A stretch of 64,000 bases of DNA from Collybiopsis luxurians FD-317 M1 (GCA_000827265.1 KN834750.1:1341297-1405296); one strand, 5' to 3'; shown: positions 35,332 through 47,388, counted from the stretch's first letter. A program made the numbers and translations. Notes: generated by a model from the sequence alone, not told the origin.

Positions 35332-35764
35332 GATGGGAGTGTGGGTGGAAGATTGGGGAATAGGTGGCTGTGTTCCGATTGCGTTCTTGTCTTAAGTAGC
35401 TAATTGCTATGACACGCGCAGCAACACCGGGATTCACTGAGCCGCAGGATGTACACTGCGGTGCTACTACAACTTGTAATTCTAATTCAAAGCACAGTGT
35501 TTACATCTCCAACCGCGGCCAGTTCCAGTCCGACCAATTCTCCGTAATACCGCGGATAGCTGTCCGTTCACTCACTTTTCGTAGTGAAAGCGACAAGCGA
35601 TTGATCATTATTGAAGTGATTCTGGAGAGCTCTGGAGTCAAGGCCAGCTCCTTGGTAAGATATATGAAACGAAAAACTCACATCATACTCGGTCTGTGGG
35701 CAGTACAATCAAACATCAAGTCGTAAGTACCAAGCCTTGTCGACTCACTGGGCATTCATAAACT
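35332..35764. other. Intergenic between fimbrin and DUF6533 gene
   Basis: Fimbrin promoter side plus the 3' flank of the membrane-protein gene. An open frame at 35409-35726 on the plus strand shows no domain I know. Confidence 0.45.
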
Positions 35765-37144
35765 TCAATCCAGCCTGACGGGAGAAAGGTCAATCATCCA
35801 CAGAATATCCAAAATTGCTCTTGGACACACCCTTGCGTGCAGACACAATATCAACCATGTTACATTTCCCGATAAAATTGCACAAAAATACAAAATCCCG
35901 TCCCTACGAATCGTAGAGAGCAAGACCGAAGTCGTTGGGCGAGACCTGGCATGTCTGCGCCGCCTCTTGCGGCCAGTATCCGAATTGATTCTATCGTTGA
36001 GATCCGGAAGAAGTGAGTTACATCCAGAAGTGAGTGTTACAGCGAGCGTAACAAGAAAGACAATGGTGTCGAATATGATAGAACACAAGAGGTAGGCGAG
36101 GTCCATCTTTGGTTCTGAATACAGTATACAGACTAAAGAAGACCGATAGTAGTTCGTAGAAGGCTTCCTTTCGAATGGAGTTCTGTAGCGAAGCTTACCA
36201 TGGAACTCATCGACCGGTATATCAGGCAAAGTCAAGCCCATATTTTCCTCATGCAAACTCATCGCATATATTACAACGCTACACTGTGTGAGCATGATAC
36301 CAGAGAGAGTAATGGCTAGAAATCTACGCTTGACGAGTGCGTTCACGCTGGAGGGAAAGATATCAAGTTAGAAATTTACGGAAGGGAGTCAGAGAAGGGA
36401 GGGTTTCGTAGAAGACAGGGATAGACTCAAAACCACCTTTTTATCAAACCACTCACCGAATTAACAGGACGGTTTCAGCAGGTATAGTGATCAGGAGGGT
36501 CTGTATCCATTCAACTCGTGCAAATCGATTGCATCTGTCGCAAAACTCTCCGTCAGCTTACCGATACAAAGAATTTTTCCTCTTTGGAGGACACATACAT
36601 CTCCATCGACCATAGTGGAGAGAAATATGCTACGCATCCCAAGGTAGGATCACAAGAGCGGAGACAGGTCAATTATTAAATCTTCTTCAGAGACTCGGAC
36701 TCACCAAAGAGAGTGATCACACAAAATGCTATCGGGATGTATCTCGTCTAACATTAACCGCGGTCATATCAAGAACCCAATTCTATAGCAAGCAAACCGT
36801 ACCAGGAGAAACAAGAAAAAAACTGTCGTCCAAGCCAGATTTCAGCCATCCGTCAAAAAGCCAGTTTCTAGTGAGATAACTCGCGCAATTTTGAGGCACT
36901 CACTGTATCCTTTGCTCGTCCAATTCCAGATATACTCATATTCTTTCTGCCAGGTTAAAAGATAATCGTAAAAAAGCAAGGTACAGCACGCAGTGTAGTA
37001 CCACTTGAAGGCTTGCCTATGGCCAGCAAGTATCAGGATGTCCGACTCAAATATTCAGTCAAAAGGCTCCTACAGATCACGAGCAAGAGTAATCAAATCC
37101 TCCGAGTTCAAAATCGTCGCCACTGCTAGGCTTTCGGCCCCCAT
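35765..37144 (-). CDS. DUF6533-type multi-pass membrane protein
   Basis: Basidiomycete-specific membrane protein family of unknown role. The start at 37144 reads MGAESLAVATILNSEDLITL. Exons 37074-37144, 36904-37016, 36803-36822 (only 20 nt), then 36705-36747 join in frame to give FKWYYTACCTLLFYDYLLTW and KEYEYIWNWTSKGY, the usual opening of this family, then FFLFLLTRYIPIAFCVITLF. Later exons give TLLITIPAETVLLIR and VKRRFLAITLSGIMLTQCSV, an extracellular loop, then DLAYLLCSIIFDTIVFLVTL and a cytosolic RKRRRRHARSR, ending with AILSGNVTWLILCL. The exon around 36575-36640 could be read in either of two frames and I could not settle its splice phases, so a lesion there is not excluded. The last exon or stop may also differ. 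Confidence 0.65.
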
Positions 37145-38652
37145 CACCCGGTAGTCAAGCTCAAAGCTTGGGGTCAAGCCCGCAGGAAGAAATGTCCCGA
37201 CAACCTAGTAATAAACCCAGGCAGATGATAGTGATGCTGCCCCAGGATTTTAAGGGAGGATAACACCAGCAGGAAGGGCACACCTGGGCACACAGGCCGG
37301 AAAAGTCAAATGTTGATACAGATAAGGTGTGGCATGGATCTTTTAAATACTCTCCCTCGTTGCACTTACGAAATGTCGACATTGTTGTGGTTGCGTGAGC
37401 ACTGTAACTCCTTGAACCCTGAGGTTTAGCGCGATCTGTCAAGATTGCGATACTGGTTTTGATCTATGTAAATGAGTCCCATCGCCCTATTTAGCGAATC
37501 CCTCAGGCTTACGACTTAGTACTATGGATATTTACATTTCAGCGCAGGGTCGCAGCTCTGCGTAACTGAAAGGATGCCGTCGATCGCGAGAACCTACTAC
37601 TAGTGAGTGTATGCTGTTGGAGAAACGCGCAAATGTCGTCGTTACGTCGTTATCGCATTATGATCGTTGGAAGATCACACTCGGAATATTGATCCTTGTC
37701 TTTAAAACTCTTGATTAATCATTGTCAATGAATCTATTGGTGATTGCTCTCCGTCGACTACGACAAAGGCTTAAAGCCTAAAGGAGCAGAAGATGTTGGG
37801 AGAAGGTCAATGCCTCATGCCGTTTGGTTCGTTATGGGTATATTAGAAACCGCGGTATGAATGCACATAATTGTAAATAGTACGTATGAACAGACCCGCA
37901 TACAATGAAGCTCAGTCGTACCCTTTATATCAGCGTAATCATCTTCTGCCATGTTTAAACCCATCCTCAGGGTACAGTGCGCCTCAGAGCTCGTTGCACC
38001 TCAGAGCTCGTTGCACGGGCCAGTACATGACGAAATCAAAATAGATGGTGGTTTTTGTTGTTTGGGATTGATCTCGGGCTTACAGGGGCTTACGGGCTCG
38101 GACTTACGGGTGGGGCGAAGCTGGAGAAAGGCCAAGTTCCAGGAAATTGAAGCTTCCACAATTGGTTGCTGTAGTTAGTTAGTTAGTTATTACACAGCGT
38201 GGTCCCATTGCGGAACTGCCGGAAGCGATGGGGACTGTATCTAAGTACATGGTGCGAACAGTACAATAATGAACACTTTACTTTATTTACCCTCGAGGCA
38301 TCAGTCATTCCTCTTCCCCAATCGCGACCAACCCTAGATTCAAAAATGTTCCGGATCCAAGGCTGCGCAGATCCTGACTCGTAACACGGCTGAGGCGGTC
38401 AAAGGAGGCGGTCAAAGTTTCAGACTCAAAACAGTAAAGAAAACAATGCGGTTATCATTTCCCAAAAAGGAAAGTCTAGTCGCTTGGCCACATTCGATTA
38501 AGGTGGATCCAAAGGCTTTGTGGAATGGAACGCATTTGGAACACCAATTTGAGCAGATAATAAGAGCGGGAAAGATGATAAAACGGTGGCGAGCCTGCCC
38601 TTTCCATAATTTTGTTGCGCTACCCGCCTATCTTGACATTCTTTAACAAAAA
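37145..38652. other. Gene-poor stretch
   Basis: About 1.5 kb without a supported gene. It holds a small tandem repeat (37982-38015), a run of TAGT tetramers at about 38173-38188 and repeated GGCTTACNGG/GACTTACGGG words at about 38079-38111. Small frames at 37161-37442 (minus) and 38446-38646 (plus) are unsupported. Confidence 0.45.
37982..38015. repeat. Two perfect 17-bp direct repeats
   Basis: The word CCTCAGAGCTCGTTGCA occurs twice back to back (37982-37998, 37999-38015). It contains GAGCTC, a 6-bp palindrome. Probably a replication-slippage product. Confidence 0.8.
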
Positions 38653-39021
38653 ATGTCCTTTTCGACGTTCTTTATCTCTCTCGAACGCGACCCGCATTCG
38701 GAGCTAAATACCCTCGCAAGCTCTTCATCCGCCGAAGGCAGCAGTCCTAATTTCAATACCACTCAAAACCATATATGGTCCTCGGCCGAACTGGAAGGGA
38801 TGTACATGGTTCACGATCCTAAATTCGAGAGAATCATTTCTTGTTATCCGGCAAAGTTGACGTATAGAGAAGCAAGGTTTGGGGAGTGGGAGGAGGGAGA
38901 GGAGGAACAGGAGACAGAGTCTGGGACTCCGATTTCAAACAAAGACAGCCAGACGAAAGGAACTTTGAGAGGGAGCGATAGAGCAAGGAATGAAGAGGAC
39001 GTTTTTCTACCGAATAGGTAA
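38653..39021 (+). CDS. Possible small acidic protein
   Basis: Uninterrupted frame of 122 codons starting MSFSTFFISLERDPHSELNT, with a charged second half (FGEWEEGEEEQETESGT). It has no domain, signal peptide or membrane helix that I can see. The composition is plausible for a protein, and an AAAAA-ATG context precedes the start. GTAAGC right after its last codon could be a splice donor leading to further exons, so the true end is uncertain. Confidence 0.35.
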   Translation: MSFSTFFISLERDPHSELNTLASSSSAEGSSPNFNTTQNHIWSSAELEGMYMVHDPKFERIISCYPAKLTYREARFGEWEEGEEEQETESGTPISNKDSQTKGTLRGSDRARNEEDVFLPNR

Positions 39022-39308
39022 GCTTTAGGTTGCGTTTTCCAGGTACAAGATAATGATGAGATGGCTGCAGTGGCTTGTACAACGGTGAAAGAGCTGATAC
39101 CAAAACACTGGCTCTAGCCCGAAACGGGAGACGTCGACGAGAGTAGTACTAGATACAGTCATAGTGTTGAAATAAAATTCAGCGATTGATACAGACGAAT
39201 GAATATTTTAAGAAAATTAGGTGATGGAGATGATGGTGGTCACTGGTCAAGCCGGTCGAGCATCGTTCCACGGTCACCGCGTTTACTTTCCCTTGATTCC
39301 ACTCCACG

Positions 39309-40217
39309 ATGAGCTTCCTAACTTGGTTGAAGAATCTCTTTGATCCTGAGCCCAGCTCTCAACGGCAGCAGCAACAACAACGGCAATCGTACCTCCCTAC
39401 ATATACGGATCCAATGAACCCGACGAGGTACAACACTTATGCTAAATACGACAAAGATGCTAAGTTCGACGGGGATGTTGCTCCTCCAGCATACACTGCT
39501 GGTCCTAGTGCCTCAGTTTCCGGCCCATCAGCTGCATATTCTCGAATTTCATTCCTGGGGGCTCCTGGATTTCCATCTCAGTCTGTAACAGGTCCTCCTC
39601 CTTGCTTTGACAACGATAATGTATCTCCTGTGTTTTTCGGGTGAGTTCATCGTCTGCCTTCATATGTTCTCTAACCTCAATTCCCTGCAGTTCAGCCCAC
39701 TTTTCCGACGGATCCGTCCATCCTTGCAAAGTTGTTCCTGCCCTCAGTCCAAGCCCCTGTCGTGTTCCCTACGGCGGCAGCGAGTTTCAACACAGCGGTC
39801 CTTATAACCTACTTCCGTTCGATCCTCAAACTATGGAGCTCGTTCCTGCTTCTCGTGGGCAGATTCCCAAAGGGCGACGGCCCATTGAAGGTGGACATGA
39901 AAGAGATAGGAACGTCAAGTTGTATCATGCTGTTGCGAATGTAGTGGATGGGGGTAGGTTCGTGAGAGTGCCAGGAAAGACCGCTCCTCATCTGTAAGTT
40001 GTTTCTGTTCAGGGTGAGTGCATTCTGAATGCGTTATAGTTCTGGATGCAACGTTCCTTGGGGTGGCGTGGAAAAGGTTCTCCGTGCCAATTATGAGATT
40101 CTGTGAGTGTCAAATCTCCCGATATTTTTTCCTTCGCTCATATCAGTTCTCAGCTGCTGGAAGGAAGGAGTTTCGCCGCAAGATGCAAAACTGGTCCCTC
40201 CGGTGGAGAAGAGCTAG
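39309..40217 (+). CDS. Unknown soluble protein, Gln/Tyr-rich start and conserved-looking C-terminus
   Basis: Four exons (39309-39640, 39691-39993, 40040-40102, 40154-40217) sum to 762 nt, 253 residues. It begins MSFLTWLKNLFDPEPSSQ, has a Gln run (RQQQQQRQ), a Tyr/Pro-rich segment (YLPTYTDPMNPTRYNTYAKY) and then PYNLLPFDPQTMELVPASRG. The C-terminus looks folded: DRNVKLYHAVANVVDGGRF, VPGKTAPHLSGCNVPWGGVE, KVLRANYEILCWKEGVSPQD and VEKS. The acceptor at 40153 was chosen over one 7 nt earlier because it keeps the frame into this ending. No known domain recognised; no signal peptide. Confidence 0.7.
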
Positions 40218-40357
40218 AGCTTTGAAGCCGCATGTACATGTACAATATATTTAATATACCGGAACACACTCCTTCGTACAATGAAAAGTCTGAACTCGGT
40301 GTGTTTGCCCATACGACGTCAGGGGTTAGACCTCATCGTTACTATCAGCATTGTGTT

Positions 40358-42677
40358 CTAGTCATGTCTTTTCCATGCGTTTTCGTCCTTCTGTGGCTTT
40401 TTAGCGCGTTTCGCGCCTAGTATGCGTGACAGCGGGGAGGGAGAAACTTTTGGACTGGTCCTTTTCCATTCATCATCACGATCAGATGCTTCCCATCCTC
40501 GCTCTTTCTGTTGTGTCTCAACATAATCATTTTCAACCTCCCTTCTCTGAGGCCGCGCTCTCTGTATCGCCTCTGGAACTTCCTCAACGCTCCCTGTTTC
40601 CATCTCCTTTCTCTGAGCCTGCCCTCTCTTTCGGAACTCCCTAGGTATTTGCGGACGGTCCGAGAGTCTTGTGGTGTAAGGTTCAAGTGATATCTGCACC
40701 AGTTTCGTGGACGGTCGGCGTTCAGGTTCATGCTCCCAACAACTTTGCACTAGATTCCATAGTACGAGCAATTTGAGAAGAGCGGGACGGCTAGGTCGTT
40801 GGCGGTTATTGATCACTTTAGAAACAACCAGGTCATCTGTTCGAATGTCGGCGAATGGGATCTCCTCGTTATTGAATATCTGATCGATAATTGGGAATGA
40901 GTGTCCTGAGCAGGACTGGCTATGCGGAACCCACTTCACAAATGGATATACCCAGGCTATAGACATCGGATGCTATAGTTGGCGGGGTCCTCTGCAGACA
41001 TTCTGGAGCCATCCAGCGAACTGATCCTGGTCTTCTCGACTCCATGGATTGACCACGAATGTTGTCAATGAATTTGGAGAGACCAAAATCTGCTACACGA
41101 GCAACATGCTTGTCGTCTACGAGGATGTTAACCTAGAAAAGATTTATTGCCTTGTTTGTCATCCTTGAGGATCATTACATACTCCTTTCAGATCCGCATG
41201 TACAATTTTTCTTGAGTGAAGGTAAGCCATACCGGCGACAATGTCGTATGTCTATCCCCAGCCGATCAGTGCAGGATGTACGATAAAAATAAAAATCGCC
41301 TACATACAAGATCGATCCTGTTAGCAGTAGGATATACCCTCAGGTAGTCGCACACATTCCCAAATTGACAATACTCCATCACCATGAATGGCTGTAATGG
41401 CATGTCGGTCGGTTATCCATGTGCGGGGTTTTTATCTTACCGCTATAGACTCTAAGCAAAGTCCGTAAAGGCTCAAAATATTCGGATGATGTAGACGCGT
41501 CCTAGATAGGAATAGTAGTTGAGATCGAGTAACTTAAGACAGTGCTGCTCTGGCAGACCAGATTTCAACTTCCTCATACATTGCCTACATGCCGATTAGG
41601 AGAATTCGGCACTGGTAACAAGAGTACGCTCACCTCTCTATCTTGTTCATTGAGTGAACGCGCATCAGCTTTATGCATTTGCTTAATGGCGACGAGCTTT
41701 GAAGTATCATCAGCAGGTGCAGTGAAAAGACATCAAGGATCTAGTGCGTACAGTTCCATTCCATCGGCCTTTGTACACTCTCCCGAATAAACCTTGGCCG
41801 ATTGCGTCTGAGGATTCAAAATCAACTTCGAAGCTCGTAATCTCCCAATCTTCAGAAATATCCCGCTGGGAGAAACCCTTGCGAGACATGCGCTGAAGCG
41901 CAGTGCGCGCTCTAGAAAGAAACTTGGCTTGGGGAGTTTCATGTTCTGAATCATCGAGATTATCGACGCACTACAGACACTGAGCGAGCTGGACACGGTT
42001 ATATCGAAACTTACTTTGAGAACAGCGATCAACAGTTCTTCTATTCTCTTCTGCCCTTGACCGTGATCCTGCAGAGCATCTATTATTTTTTGATCGTTAA
42101 CTGACAGCTGGTTGAACATGCTGTTTAGTTGTTCACGGTCTTGCTGCTTGGCAAGGAGTATATCGTGCTTGAATCTATTATCATCAAGATGAGCAACGAA
42201 CTAGGAACGAGTCAGTCTGTCGTGGAGGACAAATCAAAGCACTGGACGGACTTGAAACACTGCAAACACATTTGCTATCCGAAATTCGACATCGCGCATC
42301 CGCATATCAATCTCGTCGCCATTTCTCAAGAACCACATGAATCCCTTGCTCTGGAGTTTCTCCAAAAGTGTCTTGAGTGTTTCGCAGGTTCTTGGGCGTT
42401 ACAAATATCAGTCACTGGGAAACTCCGTGTCGCGCGAGGCTTACCTTTGCAGTTGGTCGACACCTTCCTGCATGTTGGATGATATGTCAACCTCCGTTTG
42501 AGAAGAAATATGCCTTGCAAGTTCCTCTAGTAAACCTCGGCAGTGGTCGAGATGAGTTTTGATCTGAGCACGCCGCATTTCCACACCACCATAAAGATCG
42601 TATGCCGTCTTTAAGATAGTCCATGTTCCATTCAGGATCATCGGAACTGTGATTCCTATTCCCAGTATTTCAGCCAT
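40358..42677 (-). CDS. TKL-type protein kinase with helical, MLKL-like N-terminus
   Basis: Multi-exon kinase. The start at 42677 reads MAEILGIGITVPMILNGTW, followed by amphipathic helices (RRAQIKTHLDHCRGLLEELA, then TLLEKLQSKGFMWFLRNGDE and EFRIANVFAVFQ). Their pattern is that of the four-helix N-terminal bundle of mixed-lineage-kinase-like proteins found in many agaricomycete kinases. A kinase domain follows: SKLVAIKQMH (VAIK Lys), LHHPNILSLYGLCLE, PFMVMEYCQFGNVCDYLR, IVHADLKGVNIL in the catalytic loop, ARVADFGLSKF, and GSVRWMAPECLQRTPPTIAS with DVYSLG. The catalytic loop has HAD instead of HRD, so it is a non-RD kinase, but Lys, Asp, Asn and DFG are kept and activity is likely. The C-terminal tail after WEHEPERRPSTK is long, charged and basic. 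A signalling or cell-death role is inference. Confidence 0.78.
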
Positions 42678-43190
42678 CAGTCGAGAGGAGAAAGGATCTG
42701 AGCTGGCTGATTGGTGCGGGCTTGAGTCGGCGTGATAGTACTTCTCACGGAGGCTAGAAACGGTGAAGGATCGTTCCTTCGAGGTACAAAATTGCCTGTT
42801 CTTACTATCGAATACTTCGATAATGTTGATTTTCGAAGGGAGCCGACTACAGATATATGATCCTTCAGTGCAACTAGAGTTGCTAGCAGGCTCCAATCCA
42901 TAATCGAGCATCAATGGAACAATGCCATGCGGTTGAAAACGGTGCTAGCTGTGAGGCTCACTGAGCTTTCGAACACATCAGCCAAGATTGGTTCACAAAT
43001 GCTGTATACCTGCTCACCTTGGATATGCGACTATGCAAGATTTTCAGTATTGTTTTTGATGGGGCATTCAACAGTGTAGTGTAATTTAGTAATATCCTGG
43101 ATATCTGCCCTAAATTTTTCTCAACTTTACCCCACGTGGCACGTCAAAGCTGGAAATCTTGATGGCAAACCCTTTCAAGTTCCACCAAAC
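42678..43190. other. Divergent intergenic region
   Basis: Separates the kinase (minus) from the seven-helix gene (plus). The kinase frame stays open upstream to 42914, so the kinase start could lie further out, but no better ATG is apparent. Confidence 0.45.
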
Positions 43191-44897
43191 ATGTACGCAG
43201 ACATCAGCTTGCCTAGTACTGGCACAGTCAATACCATTCCCGACTCAATCTCACCCAAATCATCCAGCACAACCAGTAGCTCCCTCGTTATTTCTCTTTT
43301 CGTCGCTCTCCAACTTACAGGCGCGATCGGAATGTCGCTTATCCTTTTCTCGGCTCTCATTTCAAAGCTGCCTCCTCTTTCTGCGTATTTTTCACGATCA
43401 AACTCGTCCGCTGCATTGACCTCTTCGTCCACTGCAATATCGGTCAACCATACTAACGTAAAGGTCTATCGATTATCGACCTGGTACACTTTCTGCATAT
43501 CATGAGTAATCTCGTGCCTTTCGTATCTGCTGCTATTTCTTACCGGAGAAATTCGAAAGAGTCAACCTAGGAGGAGCATTTGTGTAACTCAGGCAGCACT
43601 GGTTTATTCGGTCCCTAGTTTGTATGTTTTTCTTTTTCAACACGTTGATGGAACCCTGATTTGTGCTCTGCAGAACGGCTTCATGCACTCTCGCACTTCT
43701 TGTGCATGTATGACCATGTTACTTTCTCTCTATGAACTCTATTCCAACTACCTGACATGTTTGTTCGTTCTACGTCTAGTCTTGGTACAACGTCCACTTC
43801 GGCCTAGCCAAACCACCACTAGAATCGAATTCGCGCGCAGTCTTGGTCGTAAGTCGTCTTCAGGCACTTATTTTACGCGTATCGGAGATCATCTTGTCGA
43901 CAAGCTTCTTCTCGCTCCCTTTATATTGTGGATACTGTTGTTGACCAGTTTCCTCGTTGTGCGTTGCTTCCATTCTTCGATCCAACTATCTTTATCTTGA
44001 CCTGGACAATCGGTATATTGCTGTCTAGTTCGGCATCGAGTCTCCCGCCCTGGTTTATAATTTTGGTCTTTACTGCACTTTTATGCAGATTCTTCCGTGA
44101 GGCGTCTTTGCCTATCCCGACAATCTTCGCCAAGCTGGGATGTCTAATTTTCCGTGGACACTTGTCAACAGATCTAAAATCTCCTCTCTATTCGTGATTG
44201 TTACGACTTTCTCTACGGTCCCTATCCAAGGTGAGTACATATACCCAAGTTATCCAGTCCATTCCATTCTACATGCGTCCGAAACCTGTAACAGTCTCCC
44301 TTGGGATATCCCTCTGCAGAAACTTTGATCGTGCCAATACCTCCAGCGCCATTTCTGTGCAAACTTTGAAAATGGTCATTCGCGTGTTTGCGTTTAGTTT
44401 TTTGATTCTTATTGGGTTTGCGTACGTTTTGGAGTCTTTTTATCCTTATCTCCTCTTCCCTTTCTATCTCTTTGTCTTCACTTTATCTTTGATAGGTGGG
44501 ATGGTGACACTAATTGACGCCATCTGGACCGGACAGGGAGGCCTTGATACATCTCTTGACCTTGTATAGATTCGCAGCTGTAGATATTATCATGGCTTCT
44601 TGTAGGTGTTACTCTGACCATACTCTATCTTTACCTTACGTATCTTCTTAGTGCCCGTCTTCGGAGTCCTGATCTTCGGGATTCAGAAGGTACTTCATTC
44701 TCAACCTGTTTGCTACACTGACGGTGCTGATTGCGGCCCATCTGTAGGACCTTTTCCAAACCTGGATTGCTTGGACCGGACTATCAAGACTCACCGAGAG
44801 GAATTCACCTGTACTTGCTCCGCGTGCTGCCCCTGCGAGACCGGTTACCGCTCCGAGCTTGATGAAAGGGAAGGGAAAGGCTAGGAGTGTTGTTTAA
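43191..44897 (+). pseudogene. Seven-helix fungal membrane receptor-like gene with an in-frame stop
   Basis: Reads as a fungal multi-pass protein of the receptor-like type: start MYADISLPSTGTVNTI, helix SSLVISLFVALQLTGAIGMS, then STWYTFCIS followed by TGA and straight on in the same frame VISCLSYLLLFLTGEI. The family pattern TWYxFxxSWIxSCxSY suggests the TGA (about 43504-43506) replaces a Trp codon. Later exons give SICVTQAALVYS, LTASCTLALLVH, PFILWILLLTSFLV, ESPALVYNFGLYCTFMQI, RVFAFSFLILIGFAYVL, and LFQTWIAWTGLSRL near the end. The phases around 44100-44320 also do not join cleanly. I conclude a recently broken gene, though a missed splice or sequencing error could mimic it. Confidence 0.6.
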
Positions 44898-45260
44898 CTG
44901 AATCCGACTTGCCGTTGTGTAATATCAATTCTTTCCATTTCAGTCAGAACGTAACTCGCAGGACTTCTGTATTCCATGTTTGCCGAACTTCTGTATATTC
45001 ACCATAATTGACTCAACATCGATGATGTTTCACGATGACTTGCATATAGGAATAGATTTAGAAATTCCACGGGGGCCAAACTCGTGCTGCGTGTATATGC
45101 CAAAGGTCATTTTCCTTTCCTCAATTATCCAGGTATCAAATACAGAAAGATCTGGAGTAGGATTGTCCTCGCAATCATAAGTCCAACTTTTCTCCCATGC
45201 TGAGCACCGTTTTCCATAGACTCAGGCTCTGGAGGACTCGGACCTTCCCCGGCAAAATCA
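44898..45260. other. Convergent 3' region
   Basis: Between the 3' ends of the receptor-like pseudogene and GH79 copy B. No gene seen. Confidence 0.5.
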
Positions 45261-47388
45261 CTACGACTGAAACGTCACAAGTACCGCTTGCGTAGCAGGG
45301 ATATCGATCCCCGCAGAAACATTGCTGGTTTGAACCGAAAGCGTTCCGCCAACTTTTGCGTCGGGGGTTTCGTACGTTTGACCACCCCAAGTTAGGCCGC
45401 TTTGATCATCTGCGTGTCTACAATCCGTGTACTCAGATCAGAGGAGGGGGTTACGACTACGATCTAGCGAAACGGAAACTTACCCAATGACGAGACGCTT
45501 CACGGTCATACTCGAAGGTGCCTTTCCCGCGATATTCAAATTGAGATGGACGCTGGGTCGGGTACCGGTCGAGGTGCTGAAGAAGCCTTGCGAGTTGATG
45601 AAAAGCGCCTTGGTCAACTGCCCACCGCTGTTGAAAAACGCGTATCCGGAGACGGTGGGACTGTTGATTGAGATCTCGGAGACGCGGGTGTCGCCGCCGC
45701 TTCCGATGGCCTCGCCGGCGACGATGGCGGCGTAGTAGGCTGGTTGAACGTGTGGTGCGAGGGGCGGATTAAGAGGAGTTCCGTTGATGATAGAGACATT
45801 CAGTGTGACTGGTTGAATCTGTGTGGGATGATATGGGCGAGGTCAGCGGGGATTCTGGAATGAAGTGATACGCACAAAGTTGTACTTGTATCCGATGCCT
45901 TCATGGAAGTAGACTCTTTCGATACCAAGCTGGGAACTTTAGAGTACCGTGAGTTTTAAACTTTTCGAGTAGGATGGAAAAGCATACGCAAAGAGCACGT
46001 AGTCCAGAGCCCATAAAGCCGCTCCTACCAAAAAAAGATCAATTCAGCTCTGAGACCAATCGCTGTTGAGCGTACTTACCAGCTGTGTTAGAAACATTTG
46101 CTGATCCCTAGAGTCCATTCAAGGATCAAGAATACGGCCCAGGATCCAAGCTCTGACTTACGTGATTAAAGTAGCTGTTCGTTTCACCCAATACGTAGGT
46201 CAGTCCTTGAGCTTTTACGGCGGCAATGTCAGGCGAATACGCCGAAAGGTTTCCTCGAATAAAGGCTTTGGACATCATATTTTGAATGCATAAAGTTAAT
46301 GGGCCACAGCCGAGCCCGCTACCGCTGTAGATGTGTTGCGAAATTCTATCCATATCCGCATCAGTTATGTAGGACGGCTCACACCGACGCGTTTAGGGAC
46401 AAACTCACGTGTTGATCTGTTTCCCGGGAGCTGTAGACAGTATTCCATTCGCGAACAGTCCTTGCGGAGAGAACCCAGTCGTGGAGTGGGAGGAACCGGC
46501 GAATGCACCTCCCCAAAATTTAGTGGAGGTATTCGGGCCAATCGGAACAGCGGCGGAGACATTGGTCGCAAATGAAGCCCATCTGAGTACGTAGATGATG
46601 ACTTGCTATAGGTAACTCGGGAGATAATCGAAACTCACTGCAGCACATATGCTGAAATCGTGAAATTCGATGGCCTATTTCCGTCATTAACGTACAAATC
46701 GGCTTCATTTCCAATCTCAATTGCATCGAGAACCAGACCAGCAGAAGGGGAAAAGGAATTGAATGCTTCTGCAATAGCGCTGGCTTCTAGCACCGCAGCT
46801 GTGAGATTTGCCGACTTGAAGTTGACTCCCCATGTGACGTGGGTACCTGGACAGCGAGGAAAGCACGCATGCTTCCTGTCACAAACGCTGGATGGCACGG
46901 AAGCGTGAAAGAAGGAAACATACCGGGTGGGAGATTCTGAGCTGCAACATAGAAGGCCTCCCCGACTATGATATGCGAGGCTTCGGGGTAAGGAGTAGTC
47001 GCGGAAGGAGCGGCGAATGTTGCCTGTTCGACCTACAGCAAAAAATTGAAAGATCTATACTAGGTAATAGATTTCGAAACGCAAAGTATGTTCTTACTTG
47101 AAGACCGGGGTGGAAGTCAGTGTGGTCTTCCGAATCCGCTCCAATTCGGAATCTGGGCGGTTCGCCGGTCAAGCCAATCAAGTTTTCAAGGGCGTTGAAA
47201 AGGAACTGATTTCTGGTAGTAGCTCCCGCCCAGTCTGTCCAACGGTCCTGCTCAATCGAGAAGGAGATATGAGAAGGGGAAAGAGTCGAGGCATTAGATG
47301 GGGCTGCTGAAGGGATGGACACGCTGAGCGAGGTTGTCTGCGCCGCAGCAGCAGTGAGGATGCAAGAGAGAGCAATATGCGCGAGCAT
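45261..47388 (-). CDS. Glycoside hydrolase family 79 (beta-glucuronidase-like), copy B
   Basis: Paralogue of the gene at 27190-29349, on the opposite strand. Ten exons (47098-47388, 46924-47032, 46639-46846, 46409-46582, 46162-46345, 46080-46107, 45988-46024, 45876-45936, 45484-45818, 45261-45417) sum to 1584 nt, 527 residues. Exons 6, 7, 8 and 10 have the same lengths as in copy A (28, 37, 61, 157 nt) and all intron phases agree. Signal peptide about residues 1-16. Landmarks: ISFSIEQDRWTDW, PPRFRIGADSEDHTDF, DAIEIGNEADLY with the acid/base Glu, TYVLGETNSYF with the likely nucleophile, and TWGGQTYETPDAKVGG. The residue after the acid/base Glu is Ala here where copy A has Pro. No stop or shift; appears functional and secreted. 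Confidence 0.9.

Noticed and set aside
37982..38015. CRISPR-like array
   Set aside because: Only two short adjacent repeats without spacers, in a eukaryotic genome.
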